A stretch of DNA of 64,000 nt. It comes from Bostrychus sinensis. Taxonomy: Eukaryota > Chordata > Actinopteri > Gobiiformes > Eleotridae. The notes beneath the pieces are model-generated. The model was not told the origin of the DNA. It made no database searches and worked only from the letters and a program-made list of their open reading frames with translations. The stretch is taken from NCBI GenBank assembly GCA_020698575.1, contig CM036257.1, positions 17,561,520 to 17,625,519 of the forward strand, written 5' to 3'. Position 1 is the stretch's first letter. Each line of letters begins with the position of its first letter. Positions 1-38,400 of the stretch are shown in pieces. A program made the translations under genes and the position numbers.

Positions 1-2094
1 GAGCTATACAATGTTGGTACATCCTTCTCCTGTCTAACCAAACCACAAAAATACAAAATTTATACAAAAAAAAATATTTGTCATTGTCCTGCCATATGAT
101 AGCTTTCCCTAAAAATGTGATACTGGTATAGTGTATATTTTCAGAGATAGAACATCCAATGATATTGACATGGGACAGGCCAAGCAAAATAGAAATATGT
201 CTGATAAATGCAGAGATAAACGTGCATCCAATTTTTCCCATCTCATATTGGAAGTCTCCTAGCTAGATTGATATCGGAGAAGTCAATTTTGCCAGATTAT
301 AAGCATCGCATATGTCGATGTTAACAACTGATAGTATGATAAGGACTCAGAGGTGGAAGAGGTACTCCAGTTCTGTACTTAAGTAAAAATACTGTTATTT
401 CTATTATTACTCATGTAAAGGTAAAAGCACTTCACAAAATTATTATTTGAGTTAAAGTAAAATGTATTGCGTATAAAGTTGTCTTCAGAGGAAAGTACTT
501 ACTGCTCCTAATACTATTACTTCCACTGATAGACCCACCTCTACTACTTTGACTAATACAACTTATGACCACTTCTGTACCATTGCTACCATTACTATTA
601 CTACTATTAGTATCACTTTACCAGCAATGTCAAACATACTTTTACTTGAGTAACAGTGACAGTTTCTTCATAAATGTGAAGAAGAAAGTAGAGTACATGT
701 AACTAGTTATTTATCAGATAACAATAGATGGTTGATGTGATAATGGTAATAATGAGCTCTAATAGCCCACAGAAGAGAGTACAGGGGCTAAGTACACTTG
801 ACTGTTTCCTCCAAGCAGATGTTAATGAAGAGGTGAGGTCAGAGGAGGCGCTGATGGGGTTCAGGTGGTTAATGAACATTGGCCTGCCTCACCTCTTCCA
901 CAGCACGCTCACATTTCATTACACTGTGAATATCTGATGCTCTCAGTGTGAAAGAGGTGTAAAGCTGACTAATTTAGCTCTGCCTAATAGACTTTTCATG
1001 GTTTCTTGCCTTGAATTGAAGGCCACGGTGTCAGCGGCCATTAGCAGGTAGACACGAGCACAATGCTGGACAATGGGAGACTGTGAGGAGGTGACAGGTA
1101 GAGGGCCACATCTCACTGGACACCATCAAGCTCACTGGTGCCCTTAAATAGCTCGCTAATTAAATATCAACTAATTTTTCATAAAGAAGGATAGGGGAAA
1201 ATGAATAACAGAGAGAGAGAGAGAAGGAAAGGGTTACTGCTCTAGGGACTGGCAACAAGGATGAAAATGTAGGGACAAGGCAGAAGAAGTGTTCAAGCAA
1301 AAGTAAAATAGTGTTACTTGAGTAAAACGAAGAACTGAACAAAATGATCACTTGAGGAAAAGTGAAAATATATTAAATGTAAACTTTACTCAAGTACTTT
1401 AGGAGGCTTTTTATGTTTTTGCAAACACAGTAACTAAGTAACTACTACTACTAGCACTATTGCTATATTTCTACTAGTTTTACTAAAATTATTATCCCCA
1501 AACCTGACTTGATCCCATGACCTTCTGATTGCAAGCCTACTGTGCGATATTCTTTGCCGCTGAAGTGAAAAATGTTCTCAAATAAATAACTTAAATAAAG
1601 TATCTAGCAACTTTGCACCTCTGATATTTGTTTTGTTTTGAATTTGATTATTTAAATCTATAACTAGACGAACTATGAATTTAATGTACACTACTTGGTC
1701 ACAAAATGTCACCACCTTCATTCAACCTAAATTGAATTCAATCATTATATTTTTGTCAGCTCAATAAGTGATTTAATCTGATCTGAACACAATTTAATCA
1801 TTTTCTGAACACTAACCTATGTTGCTCTTTTCAGCCAAGAAAAATGTACAGTCTTGTAATGCTTATGTTCACAGCACCAATGGGAGCAAAGGTCGTGAAC
1901 GCTGAAAATCACTAGCAGACTACCTAAAGAGAAACCCTCCGAGGCCTGAGACACTGTCCTGCCTGCTGCCATACATACACCATAAATACTGAATGCTGCG
2001 ATTTGTGGAAGAGACACGCTCTACTAGAGACAGAGGCCATAAAAGCAGATGATGACTGAAGTGAACTAAATGATTATTTGTGGTCATACGATAC
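1..2094. other. No gene recognised; probably last ADGB intron(s), with simple dispersed repeat
   Basis: No exon matching the expected C-terminal coiled coil of androglobin was found on the minus strand. The stretches at about 345-720 and 1290-1460 belong to a fish repeat made of loosely repeated AGTAAAAGTA/TACTCAAGTA and (TAC)n words that recurs elsewhere in the window. A short GA-rich run lies near 1211-1225. The remainder is unremarkable AT-rich sequence. Confidence 0.6.
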
Positions 2095-29773
<27,679 letters not shown>

Positions 29774-29874
29774 TTTATTTCGTTTGACAACAGAGAGATG
29801 AAACGCTGAAAAGGAAAGCGTAGAGAGAAGCCATACGCGTGTTCCTTTGCCTCTTCTGTTGCCGAAAGTTTCAA

Positions 29875-29889
29875 CGTTGCTAGGCAGCG
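29875..29889 (-). promoter_or_regulatory. RFX X-box candidate in the ADGB promoter
   Basis: On the gene strand the sequence reads GCTGCC-T-AGCAAC, which fits the RFX consensus of two inverted half-sites (GYNRCC, short spacer, RGYAAC). It lies about 103 bp upstream of the ADGB ATG. Next to it is a GC-box-like GGGCGG near 29901. RFX factors and FOXJ1 drive motile-cilium genes, and androglobin is reported in ciliated cells and sperm, so position and family biology agree. A match of this quality could still arise by chance. Confidence 0.6.
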
Positions 29890-30095
29890 CAGGTTTAGTG
29901 GGCGGAGCCTGGAGCTGCCTCATCATTTGTTGCTATTAGAAACCGGGCAGATTAAATCAGCAGTGGAAAACTGGCTCGCACTAGTAACTGATAATTATAT
30001 CGAGGGATAGTTATTGATTAAGTGCCTTTTATTTATTTTATCGGGCCCCCAGAGGCTGTCTATATTAAGTACATAAAAGAAATTGCGTTTGAAAT

Positions 30096-30590
30096 GCACT
30101 GTAAAAAACAATGCTGCAAAAACTCAAGGCAACAGGATCCCTCAAGATTTTTCAGTAGTGATCAACTCACAATCTCAAATTTTCAACAATTCATATTTTT
30201 TTACTCACCAAATTTAACATTCATACATCTAAAAACTTGAAATTTTAAGTTTTACTCACTATCTTTATTTTTTCCAAGTTATCTTAAGCCAACTCCACTG
30301 TTCAGAAAAAGTATTATTGATAATAATAAAATCTAAATATTCTACATTTAACAAAAGAATAACTTTTTCTGAACACTGTAAGTTGGCTGTAAGATCAGTT
30401 AAAAAATAATAATAGAGAGAAAAACTTCAAAATTAGAAAAGTTTTTAGATGTATGAACATCAAATTAAGTGAAAGTGTGGAAAACTTTTGAGAAACTTTT
30501 GGAAAAGATTTTGATTTGACCCCCAAAATCTTGAGGGATCCTTTGCCTTGAGTTACTGAGTTTTTGCAGCATTTTATTTTTTACAGCGTA
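30096..30590. mobile_element. Foldback element: nearly whole-length inverted repeat
   Basis: The left arm starts CACTGTAAAAAACAATGCTG and runs through CAAAAACTCAAGGCAACAGG and ATCCCTCAAGATTTT. The right arm is the inverse (AAAATCTTGAGGGATCCTTT, ...AGTTTTTGCAGCATTTTATT, TTTACAGCG). Inner blocks also pair: CATTCATACATCTAAAAACTT with AGTTTTTAGATGTATGAAC, and AGCCAACTCCACTGTTCAGA with CTGAACACTGTAAGTTGGCT. Only about 60 bp at the centre is unpaired. It is a MITE able to form a long hairpin; no coding capacity. Confidence 0.8.
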
Positions 30591-31439
30591 TTTGTTTAAA
30601 AATATAACTTTAAAACACTTTTAGCCAATAGTCAGTGTGTCTTTTGTAATTTTTTTTTAGAAATATATGGAGAAAAACATGAAAATACATTTTGGGATTG
30701 AGGGACGTTCTATTGTTGGGGGTCCACGTGGGATTTTGGTAAATTTAAGAGGGCTGTGACTTTGGGAATGGCTGCCCTATAACATAGCCTACATGCTGTA
30801 AATTAATTTGCTTACAATGCATCTTATTCAAATCAGACTGCTATAAAAATTCATTAATCATTCTGTATTCAATTATTTACCACCACAAATAAAATATACT
30901 GTCATATCTATTCCTATTGATATACAAATAGTACTGTGCATTAGGGCTGTAGTTGTAATTGCAGACACAAACAATTACATAAACAGGGCAGGGCATGGCA
31001 TGATAGACTTTAAATACCATAGCCCATGGATCTTGTATTTGGAATATCTACTGGTATTGCATGAAAATGTTGATACAGTACCATAGAGCCCCACCTCCAG
31101 TGCATTCCAGTCTAGTGACAATTAGGTGTGTAAGAGCTGCAGTGTTTGGAGCCGAATGTCTGATGACTATCACACTATGCTCCATGAGTGGAGTCACATG
31201 GTCCTGTCTTTCCCACACACAGGCCAAGTTGTACACTTTTTTTTTTTTTTAAACACATGCAGCACCAGTACAATACCATATTATTTCTGTAACAGTTTAA
31301 AGCTATATCAAAGTTTAAGCCAAATGGGATAGCATTGCAACCATGTAACCATGCAACTATATATTGTGCTTTTTTGCAACCAATTTCATTTTGTGGAGAT
31401 ATACAAGCTCAGCAGTAGAAGACACACACTGTTAAAATG

Positions 31440-31445
31440 TTTATT
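31440..31445 (-). promoter_or_regulatory. Poly(A) signal for RAB32
   Basis: AATAAA on the minus strand is followed after about 12 nt by a CA and then a GU-rich GTGTGTGTCTTCT element, the expected arrangement for cleavage and polyadenylation. It gives a 3' untranslated region of about 0.8 kb after the stop codon at 32258. No other AATAAA with such a downstream element is evident between here and the stop. Confidence 0.6.
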
Positions 31446-32257
31446 TTTCATATTGTAGATTTATAGTATTTTCACATGTAATCTCAGTCTCACACCCAAT
31501 TTTAAATAAATCCTTCATATCCAATCACATAACAGATTTCCAATCCCTATGTACAACACAGTGGTTTCCTATTATTATTATTTTTTATGTAATATAATGC
31601 ATGAACAAAGAACATTATAAAAACACACCAGGAATCATATCCACATGTTCATACTGGTAGACAATGCACTACTGCTTTTTCTTTTGTAGCTTTGAAAATT
31701 CAAGTCACTCAAAACACGTGGCATTGAGGAACCAAGAATGACAAAAAGTGTGACAAACCCTTTAAAAATACTTGCATTTTGGCACGATACAAAATATGGT
31801 ATATTTTCTAAACAGCAATATGAAAAACACTTAAATAATGCTCAACGGTGATTCCCACTAAGTGTGAAATTTGCTCATGAAAATGGTGGATAAGTAGCAT
31901 GAATATTGAGCTTCCTATGTTGACATAAGGCAAAAAGGAGTCCTTGTTCAGACAACTGCTAGAATTCCAGCTTGTGAGGCTTGTCCAGAGCTTCAGAGAG
32001 TACTTTAAAGTAGTTCAAATCTTGATGGCTGTGTTTAGAGTTAAAGAGCAGTAAAAGATTTGGGATAAAACTGCTGCCTTGTGACCTATAGTTTGAAGTT
32101 CGAATGAGATGCTGCGATGTGGAGACCAAAAGGGCATGGGTGTCGAGAGAGTGGCTCCTGAAGCTCTGAAAACAGCACATTATTTTATTTCTGTTCCTTG
32201 CTGGAGTAGTTGATGCAGTAGAGGGAGGTGCATTGGCAAATGTGAATAAAATGAATG

Positions 32258-32407
32258 TCAACAGCAGCCAGATTTGCTCTCAGCAGCCACAGTCTCCCGG
32301 TCCAGTTTAATGCGGTCTCCATTGCTCTCCTCGTATGGCAAGCCTTTGTCATTAGCTAAGATATTCTCCACCAGGAAACGGGCCGCTTCATCCACATTTA
32401 TATTGTC
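32258..32407 (-). CDS. rab32: RAB32 exon 3
   Basis: Encodes the last 49 residues, starting DNINVDEAARFLVENILAND and ending SKSGCC before TGA (32260-32258). The acceptor is ctcatag|GAC, phase 0 after exon 2. The longer open frame to its left (31959-32261) is in another frame and is not coding. Confidence 0.95.
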   Translation of the reverse strand, partial: DNINVDEAARFLVENILANDKGLPYEESNGDRIKLDRETVAAESKSGCC

Positions 32408-35400
32408 CTATGAGAAGAAAGAGGAGTAAATTAAAATACAGTTGAGTTGATGAAGAATATTTACAATTTTATGTAAAGTGACCTGCATAAACATGTTTTT
32501 TTTCCCCTGAAACAAACTTGACTCAGAAGGAGTAAACCTGGCATTAATGGTGACCTTCAAACACGCCAAAGCTGTCAACCTGCATTATGGAGAAGAACTG
32601 AACACTAATAGCCCTCTCCTAGACAATCTAGCAGTGTCTCCCAAACACTGGGTGAAGATGGGAGTAAAACAACACCAAGGGGTGGTTTTAAAGTAGGCCT
32701 AATTTAATGATATACTGGATTCAGTAAGAACTAATACATTCAGCAAATTATTACACAAACAAAGAAATGCCTGGCCTTTCTAATCAGTGCCTCTTTTTAA
32801 TTTAACCAATGCACATACATCAATGATCCACTCTATATGGGAGGTTTAAGATCCCAGGCCCATGAGCAGGTCACCATTGTAAAGAATAACAAAGTGAGCC
32901 CTAGTCTCTTGATGAATAAGTACCAAGAAGAAGCCCCAGCGCATCATTGTCTTAACCATTCTAATAGATAGCACCTATGGTCATAATCTACAGAAACATT
33001 AGTAGAAGTTAAGTGTATTCTTATCATGAGGTAAAGATGCAATAATTTCAAAATAAATGAATTGTATTTTCATAATAATTGTTTGCATATTAATAATAAT
33101 GCACTGGTTTATATAGTGCCTTTTTGGGCACTCCAATCACTTTACATTACATTATTCATTCACTCCTCAGTGACACTGGTGGTGGTTACTTTTGTATAGC
33201 CACAGCTGCCCTGAGTCAGACTGACGACGATGTGCCTGCCATTCTGCGCCTACGGCCTCTCCAATCTCCACCAATCATGCAATCACACATTCATATGTAG
33301 GCAAGGTGGACGAAGTGTCTTGCACAAGGGCATGGCAGTATGAACTGGGAGAGCAGGATTCAAACTGCCAGCCTTCAGGTTATAGACTGACTGCTTTACC
33401 TCCTGAGCCACCAAAATACATCACCTAGGATTGTTTTAGGCCCACTGAAAATTGAAAACAATTAATAATAAAACCAGAACATCTTTATTTGGTGACCTTT
33501 CAAGTCGGACTAGGATAACCAAAGTTTAAAATTAACAACTACTAACATTTAAATGACTTCTTGATCTTTTAAAACATATGCAAATATATGTGCAATGGGT
33601 GAAATGCAGACCCTTACGGATAGCTTGGATAAGATGTATTTTGTGAGTTTGTAAACTTCTGATATAAAAATACTGCAATGAAACTGCAATAAAAAACTGC
33701 TATAAAAAAACTATATAGCATGTTTAGTCACTTCAGTGTGAAAAAGAAAGAAGATGATCACAGACTTTTTTGAAGTTGACTTAACATGTACGTGACATAG
33801 CCAACAAAACATCTGCACCTCACTGCACTCAAAGAATGTCAGTGAAAATAGAAAGCTGTGCACACGCCCAAACACATCATCTGACAGCACAGGAACGTGG
33901 GCTCTGTAGAGTTAACCAGAGCTGTGCAGTTCAAAATTCAGGATTTTTCACTCCAACACTTCAGGCACTGAGAAAATGTTCCTTTGAGAACTCATAATAT
34001 GTCATCTTATTTATATTGCAGGGTAGTATATTAAAAAAGGGCTAGTATTTTCATATGTTGCATGCAACCACAATATAACCACTGTGGATATGTTAGTCAA
34101 ACCCCAGGCTACTTAAAGAAACCTCAAGTAAAATAAACAAACAACTTCGAAACTTTTGCTCCTGCACGGCATTGGGGCTATAAATTGCACCTAATCTGAC
34201 ATAAATGTAAGTCACGTTCATGTGTAAAACAAGATTTTCCAGTTATTAGTCATGACTGAACTGTGACCCAACATAACTTAAAGATGTACTGCTCATTATG
34301 CAAACTACTCCAGCAGGCTAAACATTGACTTTGGCAATTTCAAGCTCAAGGATAGCAAAACAAAACAGAAAAAGAAAAGAGAAGAAAAAGAAAAAGAAAT
34401 CTTGTTTAGCCACAGACGAATTCCTCACCTTGGCTGAAGTTTCAAACCAGCCTAGAAAGCCTGTCTCTTTGCAGAAATTGTCCATTAACGCCGTATTGTT
34501 GCTCTCCTTCTTCTGGTCACATTTGTTGGCCAGCAGCACAGATGGGATGGGATTACCATTGGCGAGCTTCACCTTGCTGTCCAAGTCGTGCTTCCATTTG
34601 GACACGGCCTCAAAAGTAGAACCCCTGGTAATGTCAAACACCACAAACGCACCCACAGCTTCTTTGTAGTAAACTCTAGTCATGTTCCCGAACCGCTCCT
34701 GACCTGTAGAAAGAACGATTCAGCATGTAAAAAATGGCCAGGCATAGCATTGGAACTCATGTTAGCAGCAAAAAATATGATGGATTAAAGAGAGATGGTT
34801 CATTTTTGACTCACAAATTTGTAATCAATCATACGCCATTAAACAGAGAATAGCATAAGTAATCTGCACACACTCTTTAGTCATTCATACACACACAATT
34901 TCACATGATATGTTGTCCAATGAGAAATATCAGCAGGTAATAGAGTGTCAAAAACAATATATGAAGGGCCATTGTTTAAAGAAGGACCAACTGGACCTCT
35001 GTAAATTGTTCTCCACTGCTTTGAACTCATTGTACCTCTGAACTGTGTATCTATACTTATTTTTACATAGGCTATATACACTGATCAGGCATATAACTTA
35101 TGCTGAATAATAATGAAAGTGGTAGTTTCTTGTTGCTGAGGTGAACTACAGACTGCTGCAGGAAATGTGTCTATCTTTTTTAAATAAAGTTCAGACACAC
35201 ATTTAGGGTTTGCTGAAGCCCAGCTGCTGAAAGACGTTATGTAAATGTCCAATAGTCTCTCTGGGAAAATGTCTGCTCTTTACATAAACATGATTATAGA
35301 TGTAGAAATAGACTCTCTAGACAAATATGTCACACATCATATCACTACGTCTCAAGCACTGACGCGAGCTGGAAGAGGAAGTGAAGCCAAAACCAGGATT

Positions 35401-38400
35401 TAAATAGACAAGTTGAATCACAGCCGATGACGCACTATTAAGCACCAGTGAGATTAAAAAGATTTCTGATTATTTCAACAGATCATCTGACACAACCACT
35501 ATGCTCTTTCCCTGCCAACAATTGGGGTTTACAGATTGCCAAATGTGACAAATTCCTTTTAATTAATGCCAGAATATTTGAACAAAGCAAGTTTATGAAT
35601 AGCAATCATAAAGAGGTTTTGATCAGGTTTAAACTTGAAGAGCACCTACAGCTACAGATACAAGCATGAGCAGGTTACAGGTGTGCCCGCATTTTCACAT
35701 GCACATGACTGACTGCCTGACTCATGAGAAATGAAATAAAGATCGCATGATTTAAAACAAATTACCATGCTTTCATTTTGAGGAACATCTTGCTTAATCT
35801 TGCCAATATGGTTCCTCTTTCAATTATTTTATGCCACATTCAATTCATTTTCACTTGAGTAGCAGTATAGCAAAGACTCGGTGACTGATTAAACTTTAAA
35901 AAGGCAACTAGAAACTACTTCCATTAGGACTACTACTACAAGAAACTCCGGGCTCTTGCATAGATCAGTTTAATAATAGGATTTCTGAGCTGTTTGAGAA
36001 GTATAATAAAAAACTGACTTCGGTTTGTGGTGATTTTAACAATGATTTGTTAAAATCCAATGAACACAGAAAAAATACAGAATTTGTTAATACCATGTTT
36101 AGTTTGGGCTTCTATCCACTAATTTTAAGGCCAAGCAGTATAACTAAAGACAGTGTTACGTTGATTGATAATATATTTGTAAACCAAACTGATATAAAAA
36201 CTAAAAGTGGATGATTGGTGACTGACATTACCGATCATTTTCCTGTTTTTGTAGAAATGGAAACGACGAGTTATGAGTTATTTGTAAAAATTGAAAAAAA
36301 ATATTTGTCAGAAAAAAATCAGCTGCTGATATCAAAGCTTTGAAAGAACAACTTTTAAATTATGACTGGCATGAAATTTATGTTGAGGATATTAATGATT
36401 CCTATAATACTTTTCTAGAATTTGTTTTGAGAATTTATGATATTCATTGTCCTCTGAAGAAATGTAAGCAGATATTTAAACAAAAATCTAAACCATCGAT
36501 GACAAGGGGCTTAGAAAAGGCCTGTAAAAAGTTATATCGGAATTTCATGAAGTATCAAACTAAGGAAAATGAGAAACAGTATAAAGAATATAAAAATAGA
36601 TTAACAGTTATATTAAGAAAGCAAAAAAAAAAAAAAGATAATTATGAGCAGTTGTTAAAAAAAACACACCAATAATATTAAGGGCACTTGGAGTGTCACA
36701 AACAAAGTAATAAAAAAACATAAAGACAGGGATTTCCCAACAAGTATTGAAAATGTAAATACAACAATTGAGAATAAAAAGGAATTTGTTAATGTTTTCA
36801 ACCACTTTTTTGTTAATGTAGGCCCTAACCTTGCCAAAGAGCTACCAAAAGTTGAGGAGGAGAAATTTGATATGTTTAATAATAGTAATACAATGTTTCT
36901 AAGTGGAGTATGTCAAAGTGATGTCTTGGAAGTAGTTAGTAAGTTTAAGGAAAAAAAAATCTTCTGATTGCAATGGTATTGATATGTCTCTCATCAAGGA
37001 AGTCATCCACTGTATCATGGAACCATTTACCTGTGTTTGTAATAAATCTTTTTCAACTGGTATTTTTCCCGATAAAATGAAAATAGCCAAGGTGATTCCA
37101 ATTTACAAAAGTGGCAATAAACGGCTTCACTTGGTTTCACTGCTACCTCAGTTTTCAAAAATACTTGAAAAACTGTGTGTAAATAGACTAGATGCCTTTA
37201 TTAATAAGTATGATTTATTAAATGATCACCAATACGGGTTTAGAAGCAAGCGCTCAACATAAACATAAATACAGTGGGTGTGTTCATTGATTTGAGTAAG
37301 GCATTCGATACTATTGACCATGCCCATCTACTAAAAACATGTGAGCACTATGGCTTACAGGGTATAACCAATCAGTGGCTAAAAAGTTATTTAAATAATA
37401 CACTCAAGGAAAAAAGAAACGCACCACTTTCATTTTCTCAATTTGTCAAAAAATATTACAGCCAGTGAAAAATGACAGACTACAATGAGTTTAGTACTAT
37501 TCTGAGTCTAAATGAAATGACTGTTTTCCTGGTTCCGGTTGATTGATTTTAATGAGCAATAACAACTGTATTTTTGTATTAAATCACCTATGTCTGGGTC
37601 ATGAGTAAAACTCAGAGATAAATTGGACCTGTCCTCAACTGTGCACAACCATTCCCTATAAAAAGACACCAAAATGGAAAAAAAAAAACACATTTGTTCA
37701 CAATGCCACGACTACTGCAACCAGAGAGAGACTGGCAGCCATTGGCCTGCTTCAAGCTGAAGGAGCACCCGGGCTGTAGCCAGGGAGTTTGGAGTCCATC
37801 ACTCTACTGTTGAACGCCTTGCTGAGCGTTTCCACACCACTGGATCCTCCAATGACCGTCCCAGATCTGGTCGACCACATGTCACAACTGCTGCATTATT
37901 ATTGTTTGGTCATGTTATTGTTATTGAAACTGTCATAAGCATTAATTAATTGGGTCTGAATATCAGGGACGGGTATATGGTTGATGTGCACATGGAATAT
38001 TTCCATCAAAAATAAGTAACCAAACAAAAATGTGGTAAAAAAGCAGTGGTGCGTTTCTTTTTTCCTTTTTTCCAGATTTTAATATGTTCAAATTGAGAAC
38101 ACAGAATCTCAGTTTGAGAGAGTAATATGTGTCACGTTGTATGTAAATGATATTTTTCAGTATCAACTATGTTGAAATTTATTATGTTTGCAGATGATAC
38201 TATTTTATTTTGTTCAGGCAAAAGAATATAGATGAGTTATTGCAAGTTGTGGAGAAAGAATTAGTTTTGATAAAAAAAATGGTTTGATTATAATAAGCTA
38301 TCTTTAAATGAAAATAAAACAAAATTCATAATATTTTCTGGTAATAGAAACCTTTGTAATGTAAAGTTACAGTTAAATGGTGTAGAAATTGAAAGTTTAT

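Larger units (their letters stand above)
29774..31424. other. Intergenic region between ADGB promoter and RAB32 poly(A) site
   Basis: The first 150 bp hold the ADGB promoter (GC-rich, X-box). A 495-bp foldback element occupies 30096-30590. A partial copy of the repeat found at 15975-16530 lies at 30690-30775. The rest is AT-rich with no exon-like open frame. The two genes are in tandem on the minus strand, so ADGB starts about 1.7 kb beyond the end of RAB32. Confidence 0.7.

Noticed and set aside
1930..2031. Open stretch after an acceptor-like ctctag, phase-compatible as a next ADGB exon
   Set aside because: Its translation has no coiled-coil character and no resemblance to the expected C-terminus; it stops soon after.
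29774..29926. In-frame upstream ATG extending ADGB by 51 residues
   Set aside because: The extension has no resemblance to androglobin and would place the X-box inside coding sequence; the downstream ATG has a good context.
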